Source of the DNA: Acetobacteraceae bacterium
GTDB taxonomy: Bacteria > Pseudomonadota > Alphaproteobacteria > Zavarziniales > Zavarziniaceae
Reading direction: 5' to 3'
NCBI GenBank assembly: GCA_947379865.1
Contig: CANCOY010000166.1
Coordinates: forward strand, 1 to 5,745
DNA length: 5,745 nucleotides
Under the pieces are notes generated by a model. That model did no database searches, was not told where the DNA came from, and was given only the letters and a program-made list of their open reading frames with translations. Below, one piece after another: positions 1-5,611 of the stretch. A program made the position numbers and the translations under genes. How positions within the stretch are numbered: position 1 is the stretch's first letter; every line of letters starts with the position of its first letter.

Positions 1-881
1 GATCCAGTACCCCCAGTCACGGTTCCAGTTGCGGTTACGGTAAGGTCAGCAGTGCCAAAGTTTCTGGCGGTGATGCCGTTGTCAGAGCCCGTGACCGCCG
101 CCGCCGAAATACTCAGGCTGGTGGCGGCGCTGCCATTTCTGCCGTAAACGCCCGCTTGAGAATTCCCGACCACCAGCCCGGTTGATGTGATCGACATGGC
201 GCCAGAGCCAAGGTTGGCGCCAAACACACCATTAACATAACCTTCTACGGCAGCTGTATTTATGGTGATGCCGGCCCCGGCACCTTTAACCTGAACACCC
301 TGCCCACTGCTGGAAGTAACCGTGCCGGTTGTGGTTACAGAGGTTGTGCCAGTGCCATAATTCCTGGCGTAAATACCGTAGCTTGTGGTTGACAGGGATG
401 CAGCATTGATCGTCAGGTTTGTCCCGGCGTAATTGACTGCAAATATGCCTGCGCTTGTGGTTGCAATGGTACCGGTTGTGGTCACTGAGAGTGCGCCGCT
501 TGTGGAATTTGCCGCAAAGATGCCAAAGCCGGCCGCGCTGATTCCTGAGGTGTTGTTGTCGGTGAACGTGAGCCCGCCCTGGCCAGACAGATCGAACGCT
601 CTTCCCGTTGTCGTCTGGATGCCAAAGCCGGCACTGGTTGTCACGGTGAGTGCGGATGATGAACTGAGGGTCTGCGTAACATCGGAAGTTGAGTCCGCAG
701 CGCCCGAGCAGGTGTAGGTTCCCCCAGTGCCGCTGCAACTGCCCGCCACAGCCAAGCCCGGCGCCAGAACCAGGCCCCCCGCCACGGCAAGGGCACCGAC
801 AAGCGCAGCCAGTGAAACACCCCCCCGCAGATCCGCCACATGGGGCGACAGGCTTGCCACCCGGCCCTTCCATTTCGTCAT
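1..881 (-). CDS. Autotransporter/adhesin-type secreted protein, N-terminal part (gene runs off left edge)
   Basis: The frame is open from an ATG at 881-879 to the left edge (293 codons, no stop). The start MTKWKGR is followed by a long hydrophobic stretch (about residues 21-46) ending in LAVA-G, which looks like a signal peptide cut near residue 46. Next comes GSCSGTGGTYTCSG with a Cys pair (C49, C58), a pattern I associate with the mature N-terminus of proteobacterial autotransporters. The rest is low in charge and rich in T, S, G, A and N, with recurrent units such as SAGFGI, GIFAAN, GIYARN and GITARN about 20-25 residues apart, as expected of a parallel beta-helix passenger. The C-terminal beta-barrel that would prove the class lies outside the window. 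An in-frame ATG at 941 would add 20 residues. Neither start has a good ribosome binding site, and I prefer 881 because the basic n-region then sits next to the signal peptide. A large non-autotransporter adhesin is the alternative. Confidence 0.72.
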   Translation of the reverse strand, partial: MTKWKGRVASLSPHVADLRGGVSLAALVGALAVAGGLVLAPGLAVAGSCSGTGGTYTCSGAADSTSDVTQTLSSSSALTVTTSAGFGIQTTTGRAFDLSGQGGLTFTDNNTSGISAAGFGIFAANSTSGALSVTTTGTIATTSAGIFAVNYAGTNLTINAASLSTTSYGIYARNYGTGTTSVTTTGTVTSSSGQGVQVKGAGAGITINTAAVEGYVNGVFGANLGSGAMSITSTGLVVGNSQAGVYGRNGSAATSLSISAAAVTGSDNGITARNFGTADLTVTATGTVTGGTG

Positions 882-1235
882 CCGGCCGCCTGACAGGATA
901 AAGGGGGAAAATGCGGGGTTCGTCTGTCGGGGATGTGTCATGGGGCGCCAGTGCGGGGGATCACGACCCGCAGGAGCGCAGACCGCAGGCATGCCAGGAT
1001 CTGCACGCCGCCCTGATCGAGATTTAGAGCTTTTCCCGTTCGCGTCTTGGTGTGTTAACGCCAGTTTGGCGGCACTTCAGATAACCCGGGCGCAGCACGG
1101 CGGCAGGATAGAGGGCCGCACCGCAAGCATCATCCAGAATGGTGTGTTACAGAATAATCATTGTGGCAAAAGAAATACCCTTTTCTGCGTCGGCTCAGGG
1201 TTTTGATCTAACGCATTGGCTACCGTTGTTAATAA
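882..1235. other. Intergenic region between galE and the adhesin gene
   Basis: This 354-base stretch lies between the end of galE and the start of the adhesin-like gene, both on the minus strand. It should hold the adhesin promoter and a galE terminator. Part of it (about 1140-1240) is more AT-rich than the flanks. I see no strong GC hairpin followed by a T-run and no convincing -35/-10 pair, and open frames here show no recognisable protein. Confidence 0.5.
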
Positions 1236-2222
1236 TCAAAGATCAGACAGCGCGCGGCGTGCCTGCTGAAAGGCAAAGGCGTGGGCGACCATGTCCTTTA
1301 ACTCCACAAAGCGTGGGCTCCAGCCCAGCTCGCGGGTGGCGCGCGCGTTGGAGGCCACCAGGGCGGCGGGATCGCCGGGGCGGCGGGAGCCACGCACAAG
1401 GGGCACCGTGCGGCCGGTGACGGCCTCCACTGCGGCAATCACGTCGCGCACAGAAAATCCCTGCCCGGTGCCAATGTTGAAGGCGCGCGAGGGCCCACCT
1501 GCAGCCAGATGGGCAAGGGCACACAGATGCGCTGCCGCGAGATCGGTTACATGCACATAGTCACGCAGGCAGGTGCCATCAGGCGTGGGATAATCATCCC
1601 CAAAAAGGGTCAGGGGCGGCCCCACCCCCAGCGCCGCGGCAAGCGCCAGGGGGATGATGTGGGTTTCCGGGTCGTGCCGCTCCCCCAGGCGGGCGAGGGG
1701 ATCGGCGCCGGCCGCATTGAAATAGCGCAGGGCCACATGGCGCAGGCCAAAGGCCGCCTCGCAATCGGCCAGCAGGCGCTCCACAAACAGCTTGCTCTCG
1801 CCATAGGGATTGGTGGGGGCGGTTGGCGCATCTTCAGTGATCGGCAGGCTTTGGGGATTGCCAAAAATCGCCGCCGTGGACGAGAACACCAGCGTGCCAA
1901 GACCAGTCTGGCGCATGGCCTCAAGCAGGCTGACGGAGCCTCCCACATTGTTGTCGAAAAAGCGCAGCGGCTCCCTTACCGAGACGCCTGCCTCGATGAA
2001 GGCGGCAAAATGGATAACCGCCTCCACCCCGCTGCGGCTGATGAGGGCGGCAAGTTCAGTGGTATTGCGGATGTCGACGTTGTGGAATTCACCGGCCAGC
2101 ACCGCATCACGATGGCCATTGCCAAGGTTGTCCACCACCACGGTCTGGTGCCCGGCCTCCTGCAGCGCCAGCACCGTGTGCGACCCGATAAAGCCAGCCC
2201 CGCCCGTCACCAGTACTTTCAT
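1236..2222 (-). CDS. galE: UDP-glucose 4-epimerase (extended SDR family)
   Basis: The predicted 328-residue protein has the usual length and architecture of GalE, which interconverts UDP-glucose and UDP-galactose in the cytoplasm using bound NAD. Visible motifs are the Rossmann glycine motif TGGAGFIGSH (residues 6-15), DNLGNG after the second strand (31-36), HFAAFIEAGVSV (71-82), FSSTAAIFG (113-121), the catalytic YGESK (Tyr140, Lys144), RYFNAAGA (166-173), LRDYVHVTDLA (219-229) and FNIGTGQGFSV (248-258). The start is set at the ATG whose product begins MKVLVTGGAG. A GGGGTGAG sequence lies four bases upstream, and the open frame extends 19 codons further without family resemblance. Thr116 occupies the position of E. 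coli Ser124, and Leu288 lies at the residue equivalent to E. coli Tyr299/human Cys307 that controls sugar size. The gene is divergent from the aminotransferase operon and probably supplies UDP-galactose or a related sugar for surface glycans. Epimerases acting on UDP-GlcNAc or UDP-uronic acids are the alternatives. Confidence 0.9.
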   Translation of the reverse strand: MKVLVTGGAGFIGSHTVLALQEAGHQTVVVDNLGNGHRDAVLAGEFHNVDIRNTTELAALISRSGVEAVIHFAAFIEAGVSVREPLRFFDNNVGGSVSLLEAMRQTGLGTLVFSSTAAIFGNPQSLPITEDAPTAPTNPYGESKLFVERLLADCEAAFGLRHVALRYFNAAGADPLARLGERHDPETHIIPLALAAALGVGPPLTLFGDDYPTPDGTCLRDYVHVTDLAAAHLCALAHLAAGGPSRAFNIGTGQGFSVRDVIAAVEAVTGRTVPLVRGSRRPGDPAALVASNARATRELGWSPRFVELKDMVAHAFAFQQARRALSDL

Positions 2223-2526
2223 CGCACTCACCCCATGGGCGCATGGCTGTTGCGCCGATATTGTCTCTACAGGGACCATGAGCCAGCGGGCAGTGCAAGC
2301 GCATCAGATGTCTGGCTTAGCACAAGCCCCGGGGGCGGTAACGGCGAAGTGCCATCCCTGGCGAACATTTGGATGGAGGCTGCCATGCCGCCGATGTTCT
2401 TGTTGGCAGGCTGATAAAACTGTAGCGTTCACCGTCTTGCACGCCCCCTTGCGGCCAGGCTGCTCAATCCTGCAGCGCCGGCCCCCGGTCTGGCTGGCGC
2501 TCCTGCCGATGGGATAGGAACGACTT
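2223..2526. other. Divergent intergenic region (galE / aminotransferase operon)
   Basis: These 304 bases separate the divergent starts of galE and the three-gene operon and so should carry both promoters. I find no sigma-70 hexamer pair good enough to call on either strand. A TTGTTG near 2400 and TAGCGT downstream with about 17 bases between them are only weak matches for the rightward promoter. No gene on either strand is convincing. Confidence 0.5.
2516..2519 (+). promoter_or_regulatory. Ribosome binding site that fixes a TTG start
   Basis: AGGA lies seven bases before the TTG at 2527-2529. An in-frame TAG at 2515-2517 rules out an earlier start, and there is no in-frame ATG early enough to keep the conserved N-terminal region of the aminotransferase family, so TTG is the supported start codon. 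Confidence 0.7.
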
Positions 2527-3546
2527 TTGTCGAGACACCACAGTATTGCCTTCTGCGACCTTGGCCCTGCCCTTGCGCCAATCCGGCGGGACATTGATGC
2601 GGCGATAGCGCGGGTGATCTCGAGCGGCTGGTTCCTGCGCGGGCCAGAGACGGCGGCCTTTGAGGCGGAATGGGCCGCCTATTGCGGGCAGGCCTATTGC
2701 GTGACGTGCAACAGCGGCACTGATGCCCTGACCATTGCTGCCATCGCCCTGAACCTTGCCAGCGCCACCATCCCCGCCAACACCCTAGCCCTTACCGGGA
2801 TCGGTTTGCACCGCGGCGGCGCGCGGGTTCATCTCTGCGATGTCGATGCGGAGGGGCGCATGCTGGCGGCAACCGCGCCAGACCGTGTGTCCGTGCTGTT
2901 GTTCGGCCATCTGCCCGAGACCTCTGCGGTGCCGCCCGTTCTGGTGGATGCCGCCCATGCCCATGGCTGGAAGCCCACAACAACAGCCGCCTTCAGTTTC
3001 TACCCGACGAAAACCCTGGGAGCGCTGGGCGATGGCGGCGCCGTAACCACCAATGATGCGGCGCTGGCGCGGCACATGCAGGAACTCTGCGGCCGCGACG
3101 ACAGGCTGCACGACGGCCGCCAGATCACCTCGCGCATGGACGAGATCCAGGCGGCCGTGCTGCGGGTAAAACTGCGACATCTGGATCGCTGGCTGGAAGA
3201 GCGCCGAAAGATCGGGGCGCACTATCAGGCGCGCCTTGGGCCACGCGGCCTCTGCCTGCCACAGCCCTCGCTGCATCATCTGTTCGTTATTCAGGTCACT
3301 GACCGCGACAGCCTTGCCGCCCACCTGGCCGAGGCGGGGGTTGAGACCAAGGTACACTGGCAGGCGCCGCTGCACCGCCTGCCAGGCCCGTGGAGCCATA
3401 CAGGTTCCATGGCAGGAACGGAGCGCTGGTGCGCCCGCATCCTCAGCCTGCCGTGCTATCCCGGTCTTGCCACAGATGAGATCGATTACATCTGCGATCT
3501 CATCGAAGCCTGGGATGGCCAGCGGAGCCCCCGCCATGCAGCCTGA
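2527..3546 (+). CDS. DegT/DnrJ/EryC1/StrS-family PLP sugar aminotransferase (compact form)
   Basis: This 339-residue protein belongs to the fold-type I aminotransferases that convert nucleotide-linked keto-sugars to amino-sugars, normally with glutamate as donor. Family hallmarks in order are SGWFLRGPETAAFEAEWAAY (33-52), CNSGTDALTIAAIAL (61-75), PANTLALTG (83-91), DAAHAHG (141-147; Asp141 should bind the PLP ring nitrogen), FSFYPTKTLGALGDGGAVTT (156-175; Lys162 is the Schiff-base lysine), SRMDEIQAAVLRVKL (202-216), HHLFVIQV (250-257), VHWQAPLHRLP (276-286) and LSLPCYPGL (306-314). The start is TTG. It is shorter than the usual 360-400 residues. The segment between the FGH strand and Asp141, and the loop between DAAHAHG and the lysine motif, are reduced by roughly 10 and 7-8 residues, yet all catalytic positions and the frame are kept. 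It heads an operon with a methyltransferase and a glycosyltransferase. The substrate (3-amino or 4-amino sugar, dTDP- or UDP-linked) cannot be assigned. A non-aminotransferase role such as dehydratase is unlikely because Lys162 is present. Confidence 0.87.
   Translation: MSRHHSIAFCDLGPALAPIRRDIDAAIARVISSGWFLRGPETAAFEAEWAAYCGQAYCVTCNSGTDALTIAAIALNLASATIPANTLALTGIGLHRGGARVHLCDVDAEGRMLAATAPDRVSVLLFGHLPETSAVPPVLVDAAHAHGWKPTTTAAFSFYPTKTLGALGDGGAVTTNDAALARHMQELCGRDDRLHDGRQITSRMDEIQAAVLRVKLRHLDRWLEERRKIGAHYQARLGPRGLCLPQPSLHHLFVIQVTDRDSLAAHLAEAGVETKVHWQAPLHRLPGPWSHTGSMAGTERWCARILSLPCYPGLATDEIDYICDLIEAWDGQRSPRHAA
3524..3527 (+). promoter_or_regulatory. Ribosome binding site of the methyltransferase gene
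   Basis: GGAG lies eight bases before the ATG at 3536, inside the end of the aminotransferase gene. It selects this ATG even though the same reading frame is open about 300 bases further upstream, where it only overlaps the aminotransferase gene. Confidence 0.65.
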
Positions 3547-4198
3547 CCTCGATCCTGCAGCAGCGCAGGCGCAGCTGGAGCACCTGGTGGCAGCCGCCCT
3601 CAGCCTGCCTGGTTGGCGGTGGGCAGACGATCTCCGCCGGCTTGGGCGCGAAACCCTGGCCCTCAGGGAGCAGGCAATCCTGGTGGAGATAGGCTGCTTC
3701 TTTGGGCGCAGCGCGCTGGTTCTGGCAGGCGCCCTGCAGATGCGAGGCTCTGGCATCCTCCACTGCATCGACCCCTTCGATACCAGCGGGGATGCCTTTT
3801 CAACGCCCCACTACACCCGCCTGCTGGCAGCCCAGGGCGGCGGCTCAATGCGCGATCACGTCACTGCCATGCTTGAACAGCATGGCCTGCTGCACAGGGT
3901 CCAGCTTCACACAGCCCGCGCCACCGAGGTGGACTGCGATGCCTTTGGTACCCTCGACCTGCTGCTGCTTGATGGTGACCAGTCGCGGGCGGGGGCACAG
4001 GCCGCCTATGGGCACTGGGCGCCAAAACTGCGCGCCGGTGGCCTGCTGGTGGTGGGAAACAGTGCGGTGCGCGCCTATGAGGCCGATCACGACGGCCAAG
4101 CCATGGTGGTTGAAACCTGCCTGGTCCGCGACGGCTTCACCAATATTGAACGCGGCGACACCACTTTTGCCAGGGCCGGCGAACAGCGCCACCCATGA
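3536..4198 (+). CDS. Class I SAM-dependent methyltransferase (Methyltransf_24-like)
   Basis: The 220-residue product has a Rossmann methyltransferase core. Visible elements are motif I VEIGCFFGRSALVLAGAL (50-67), the acidic residue after strand 2 in LHCIDPFDTSGD (75-86), the strand-4 motif DLLLLDGDQS (141-150), LRAGGLLVVGNS (165-176) following it, and HDGQAMVV (185-192). The CIDPFD and LLLDGDQS signatures resemble small methyltransferases found in glycan and secondary-metabolite clusters, which suggests O- or N-methylation of a sugar. The acceptor is not readable from sequence. The gene overlaps the aminotransferase stop by 11 bases and its own stop overlaps the glycosyltransferase ATG (ATGA), so the three are almost certainly co-transcribed and translationally coupled. 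The start at 3536 has a GGAG site. Residues 1-45 form a short lead helix region without a signal peptide, so the protein should be cytoplasmic. Confidence 0.83.
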   Translation: MQPDLDPAAAQAQLEHLVAAALSLPGWRWADDLRRLGRETLALREQAILVEIGCFFGRSALVLAGALQMRGSGILHCIDPFDTSGDAFSTPHYTRLLAAQGGGSMRDHVTAMLEQHGLLHRVQLHTARATEVDCDAFGTLDLLLLDGDQSRAGAQAAYGHWAPKLRAGGLLVVGNSAVRAYEADHDGQAMVVETCLVRDGFTNIERGDTTFARAGEQRHP

Positions 4199-4983
4199 CG
4201 GTACATCTCTATACCCTGTGCTGGAATGACGGGCCGCGCCTGTCGTTCTTCTTTCGCCATTATGACGCCATCGTGGACCGCTATGTGATCTATGACGATG
4301 GCTCAGACGCCGCAACGCTCGCCCGCCTAAGGGCACATCCCAGGGTGGAGATCCGCGCGTTTGTGCGCAGCGACCCCACCTCCTTCGTACGCTCGGAACA
4401 GCAGGTCTCCAACCAGTGCTGGAAGGAATCACGCGGCGTGGCGGACTGGGTGATCGTGGCTGATATCGACGAGCTGCTCTGGCACGCCGACCTGCCAGCC
4501 TATCTTGCCCGTTGCACGCGCGACGGCATTACCGCCATCCCCGCCCTGGGGTTCCAGATGATTGATCAGAGGTTTCCACCAGAGGGTGCCAACCTTCCGG
4601 CCAGCATTACCAAGGGCATGCCATGGTGGGAGATGATGAAACTGGCGATCTTTGATCCAACCGCGATTGAGGAGATCGACTTTTCCCCAGGGCGCCACAA
4701 GGCCACCCCCACGGGCCACGTCATCTATCCGCCCACCGATGAACTGCTTCTGCTCCACTACAAATATCTCGGGCTCTGGCAAACCTTTCGCCGCCACCGG
4801 GCACTGGCCAAGGGGCTGGGGCCATTCGACATCACGCACCGCATGGGGTTCCAGTACCTCTGGAGCTTCCCAGAATTCCTGAAGGCCTGGCACGATTTCT
4901 TCCGCCGCAGCGTCGACTACCGCACCTTTGCCAACGGCAACACCGCCACCTTCCCCATCCCCCGCTGGTGGCGTGAGACCTAG
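4195..4983 (+). CDS. GT-A-type glycosyltransferase (family 2-like, Glyco_tranf_2_4 type)
   Basis: The 262-residue protein begins MTVHLYTLCWND, a first beta-strand typical of these transferases. It then shows RYVIYDDGSDAATLARL (29-45), WVIVADIDELLW (85-96; ADIDE at 89-93 as the DXD-like metal/nucleotide-sugar site), GFQMIDQRF (119-127), FSPGRHKATPTG (163-174) and LLLLHYKYL (184-192), then an aromatic, basic tail. This order (DDGS, DXDE, a G-x-H site, then LHYKYL) resembles the PF13704-type glycosyltransferases involved in surface polysaccharide assembly, using a nucleotide sugar and divalent metal. There is no membrane segment. The ATG overlaps the methyltransferase stop by four bases and has no clear ribosome binding site, so translation is probably coupled. 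The stop codon coincides with the point where toxin-antitoxin homology begins, so the last residues may have been set by a recombination event. Donor and acceptor are unknown. Confidence 0.83.
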   Translation: MTVHLYTLCWNDGPRLSFFFRHYDAIVDRYVIYDDGSDAATLARLRAHPRVEIRAFVRSDPTSFVRSEQQVSNQCWKESRGVADWVIVADIDELLWHADLPAYLARCTRDGITAIPALGFQMIDQRFPPEGANLPASITKGMPWWEMMKLAIFDPTAIEEIDFSPGRHKATPTGHVIYPPTDELLLLHYKYLGLWQTFRRHRALAKGLGPFDITHRMGFQYLWSFPEFLKAWHDFFRRSVDYRTFANGNTATFPIPRWWRET

Positions 4984-5051
4984 ACAGATCCACCCAAGGT
5001 CGAGACATTGGCACGGCAAAAGCCCTTGCACGGGAACTACGGGAGGTGACC
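4977..5051 (+). pseudogene. C-terminal remnant of a HigB/RelE-type toxin
   Basis: In the frame that continues into the antitoxin, these bases read DLDRSTQGRDIGTAKALARE followed by LREVT. From memory this matches the end of RelE/HigB-type addiction-module killer proteins (GGDKSTQxxDIxxAKxLARELxE), where the segment immediately precedes the antitoxin gene. An in-frame TGA lies just upstream at 4974-4976, and the catalytic part of the toxin is absent: that space is the end of the glycosyltransferase gene. The remnant has no stop before the antitoxin ATG. It is a relic and not an expressed toxin. The assignment rests on recognised family wording and gene order, with no alignment run. Confidence 0.66.
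5041..5046 (+). promoter_or_regulatory. Ribosome binding site of the truncated antitoxin
   Basis: GGGAGG lies five bases before the ATG at 5052. It sits within the toxin remnant, the arrangement expected in toxin-first modules, and supports this start for the short antitoxin ORF. Confidence 0.65.
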
Positions 5052-5186
5052 ATGGCAAGAACTGTTACAAAGCCCTGGGATCCGGCCGAACATCTCACCA
5101 GCGAAGACGACATGGTCGCCTATCTGGACGCCGCCCTGGCCCTGCAGCGGCACGCCTCGCCCGCTGGGGACAAGGCTGTGGCCTGA
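5052..5186 (+). pseudogene. Truncated HigA-type addiction-module antidote (N-terminal 30 residues plus foreign tail)
   Basis: The ORF encodes 44 residues. Residues 1-30 (MARTVTKPWDPAEHLTSEDD, then MVAYLDAALA) are a close match to the conserved start of the putative addiction-module antidote family (TIGR02684-like), whose members are about 95-105 residues long. In an intact member this is followed by GDPA, an IARAKGM-type segment and a helix-turn-helix ending in SPEGNPEF. Here it changes abruptly after residue 30 to LQRHASPAGDKAVA and stops at TGA, so the DNA-binding domain is missing. The breakpoint is near 5141. A good ribosome binding site remains, so a short peptide may still be made, but it is unlikely to repress a promoter. 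It directly follows the toxin remnant in the order toxin-antitoxin, as in intact modules. Confidence 0.75.
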
Positions 5187-5286
5187 TAGCGGGCTACGGT
5201 AAAGGGAAAGTCTCCGTGCGATGAAACAGGCTGGCCAGCGGCCTGCGTTGATACAAGGTGCATGTCACCGGGTTGGAGGGTTTGCC

Positions 5287-5358
5287 ATGGCGTCGGCATC
5301 GAAGCGTAATCCGTACAAGCGCGCCGCCATCTGGACCGCGGCGGGCGGGAAAGCCTGA
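5287..5358 (+). CDS. Possible 23-residue small ORF with strong ribosome binding site
   Basis: The ATG is preceded by GGAGG (5275-5279) at a seven-base spacing, the best-placed site in this stretch. The product, MASASKRNPYKRAAIWTAAG followed by GKA, is basic at the N-terminus with a short hydrophobic-aromatic middle, and ends at TGA. I do not recognise it. It may be the surviving start of a longer gene cut by rearrangement, a small protein, or chance. Confidence 0.22.
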   Translation: MASASKRNPYKRAAIWTAAGGKA

Positions 5359-5533
5359 TACTTGGACCGGATTGTGGGCTGTGCAGGTCGGCGAACCCAG
5401 GATTTTTTCGTTTCGACAGTCTTGGCCAGATCAATGGCAGAGCTGGAAAGATCAGGTCCCAAACGACTGTCGATCCGCAGACTTCGCTTTAGCCGGCGCC
5501 ACAAGTTTCCGAACGCCATAGCTCAGAGTGGGC

Positions 5534-5552
5534 AGCTTTGTTCAACAAAGCT
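5534..5552. repeat. 19-base palindrome (9-base arms around one base)
   Basis: AGCTTTGTT and its exact reverse complement AACAAAGCT flank a single C. The GCTTTGTT core resembles the outer ends of several IS5/IS903-type insertion sequences, so it may be a leftover IS end. It has no T-run and a tiny loop, so it is a poor intrinsic terminator. No partner end or transposase is visible in the window. Confidence 0.5.
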
Positions 5553-5611
5553 TGACGGAAATACCGCAGGCCCATAGGCTGACTGGATCCAGTAACCGTG
5601 GTGAGACCCCG

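Larger units (their letters stand above)
5187..5611. other. Non-coding accessory stretch between two toxin-antitoxin loci
   Basis: No convincing gene is visible in these 425 bases. Open frames on both strands (for example 5265-5519 minus and 5362-5577 plus) give proteins of mixed, arginine-rich composition with no motif I recognise. The stretch contains a 23-codon ORF with a strong ribosome binding site (5287-5358) and a palindrome (5534-5552). It looks like decayed mobile or accessory DNA. Confidence 0.5.

Noticed and set aside
1..10. GATCCAGTA at the window start recurs at 5586-5594
   Set aside because: It is a nine-base match with no extension on either side. One copy lies inside the adhesin coding sequence, so chance is sufficient.
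441..660. Short DNA repeats such as GCTTGTGGTTG and GCCAAAGCCGGC considered as a CRISPR-like or tandem array
   Set aside because: They are imperfect, irregularly spaced and explained by recurring protein motifs (TTSAG, AGFGI) of the beta-helix passenger.
286..873. 195-codon minus-strand ORF rich in Cys, Gly and His
   Set aside because: It lies in a different frame over the adhesin gene. Its composition is that of an out-of-frame translation, while the frame from 881 gives a signal peptide and beta-helix repeats.
1166..1197. Possible weak hairpins downstream of galE (CTTTT/AAAAG and AGGGT/ACCCT arms on the minus strand)
   Set aside because: The stems are only about five bases with bulges or a long loop and no GC-rich core, too weak to call a terminator.
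1509..2414. 301-codon plus-strand ORF opposite galE
   Set aside because: It is antisense to a clear GalE and shows no motifs. Long antisense frames are common in GC-rich genes.
2785..3768. 327-codon minus-strand ORF opposite the aminotransferase
   Set aside because: It is antisense to an aminotransferase with all family motifs, and its own translation shows no recognisable domain.
5265..5577. Overlapping ORFs of 71-87 codons on both strands, considered as transposase fragments
   Set aside because: No DDE-transposase or resolvase motifs could be recognised in any frame.
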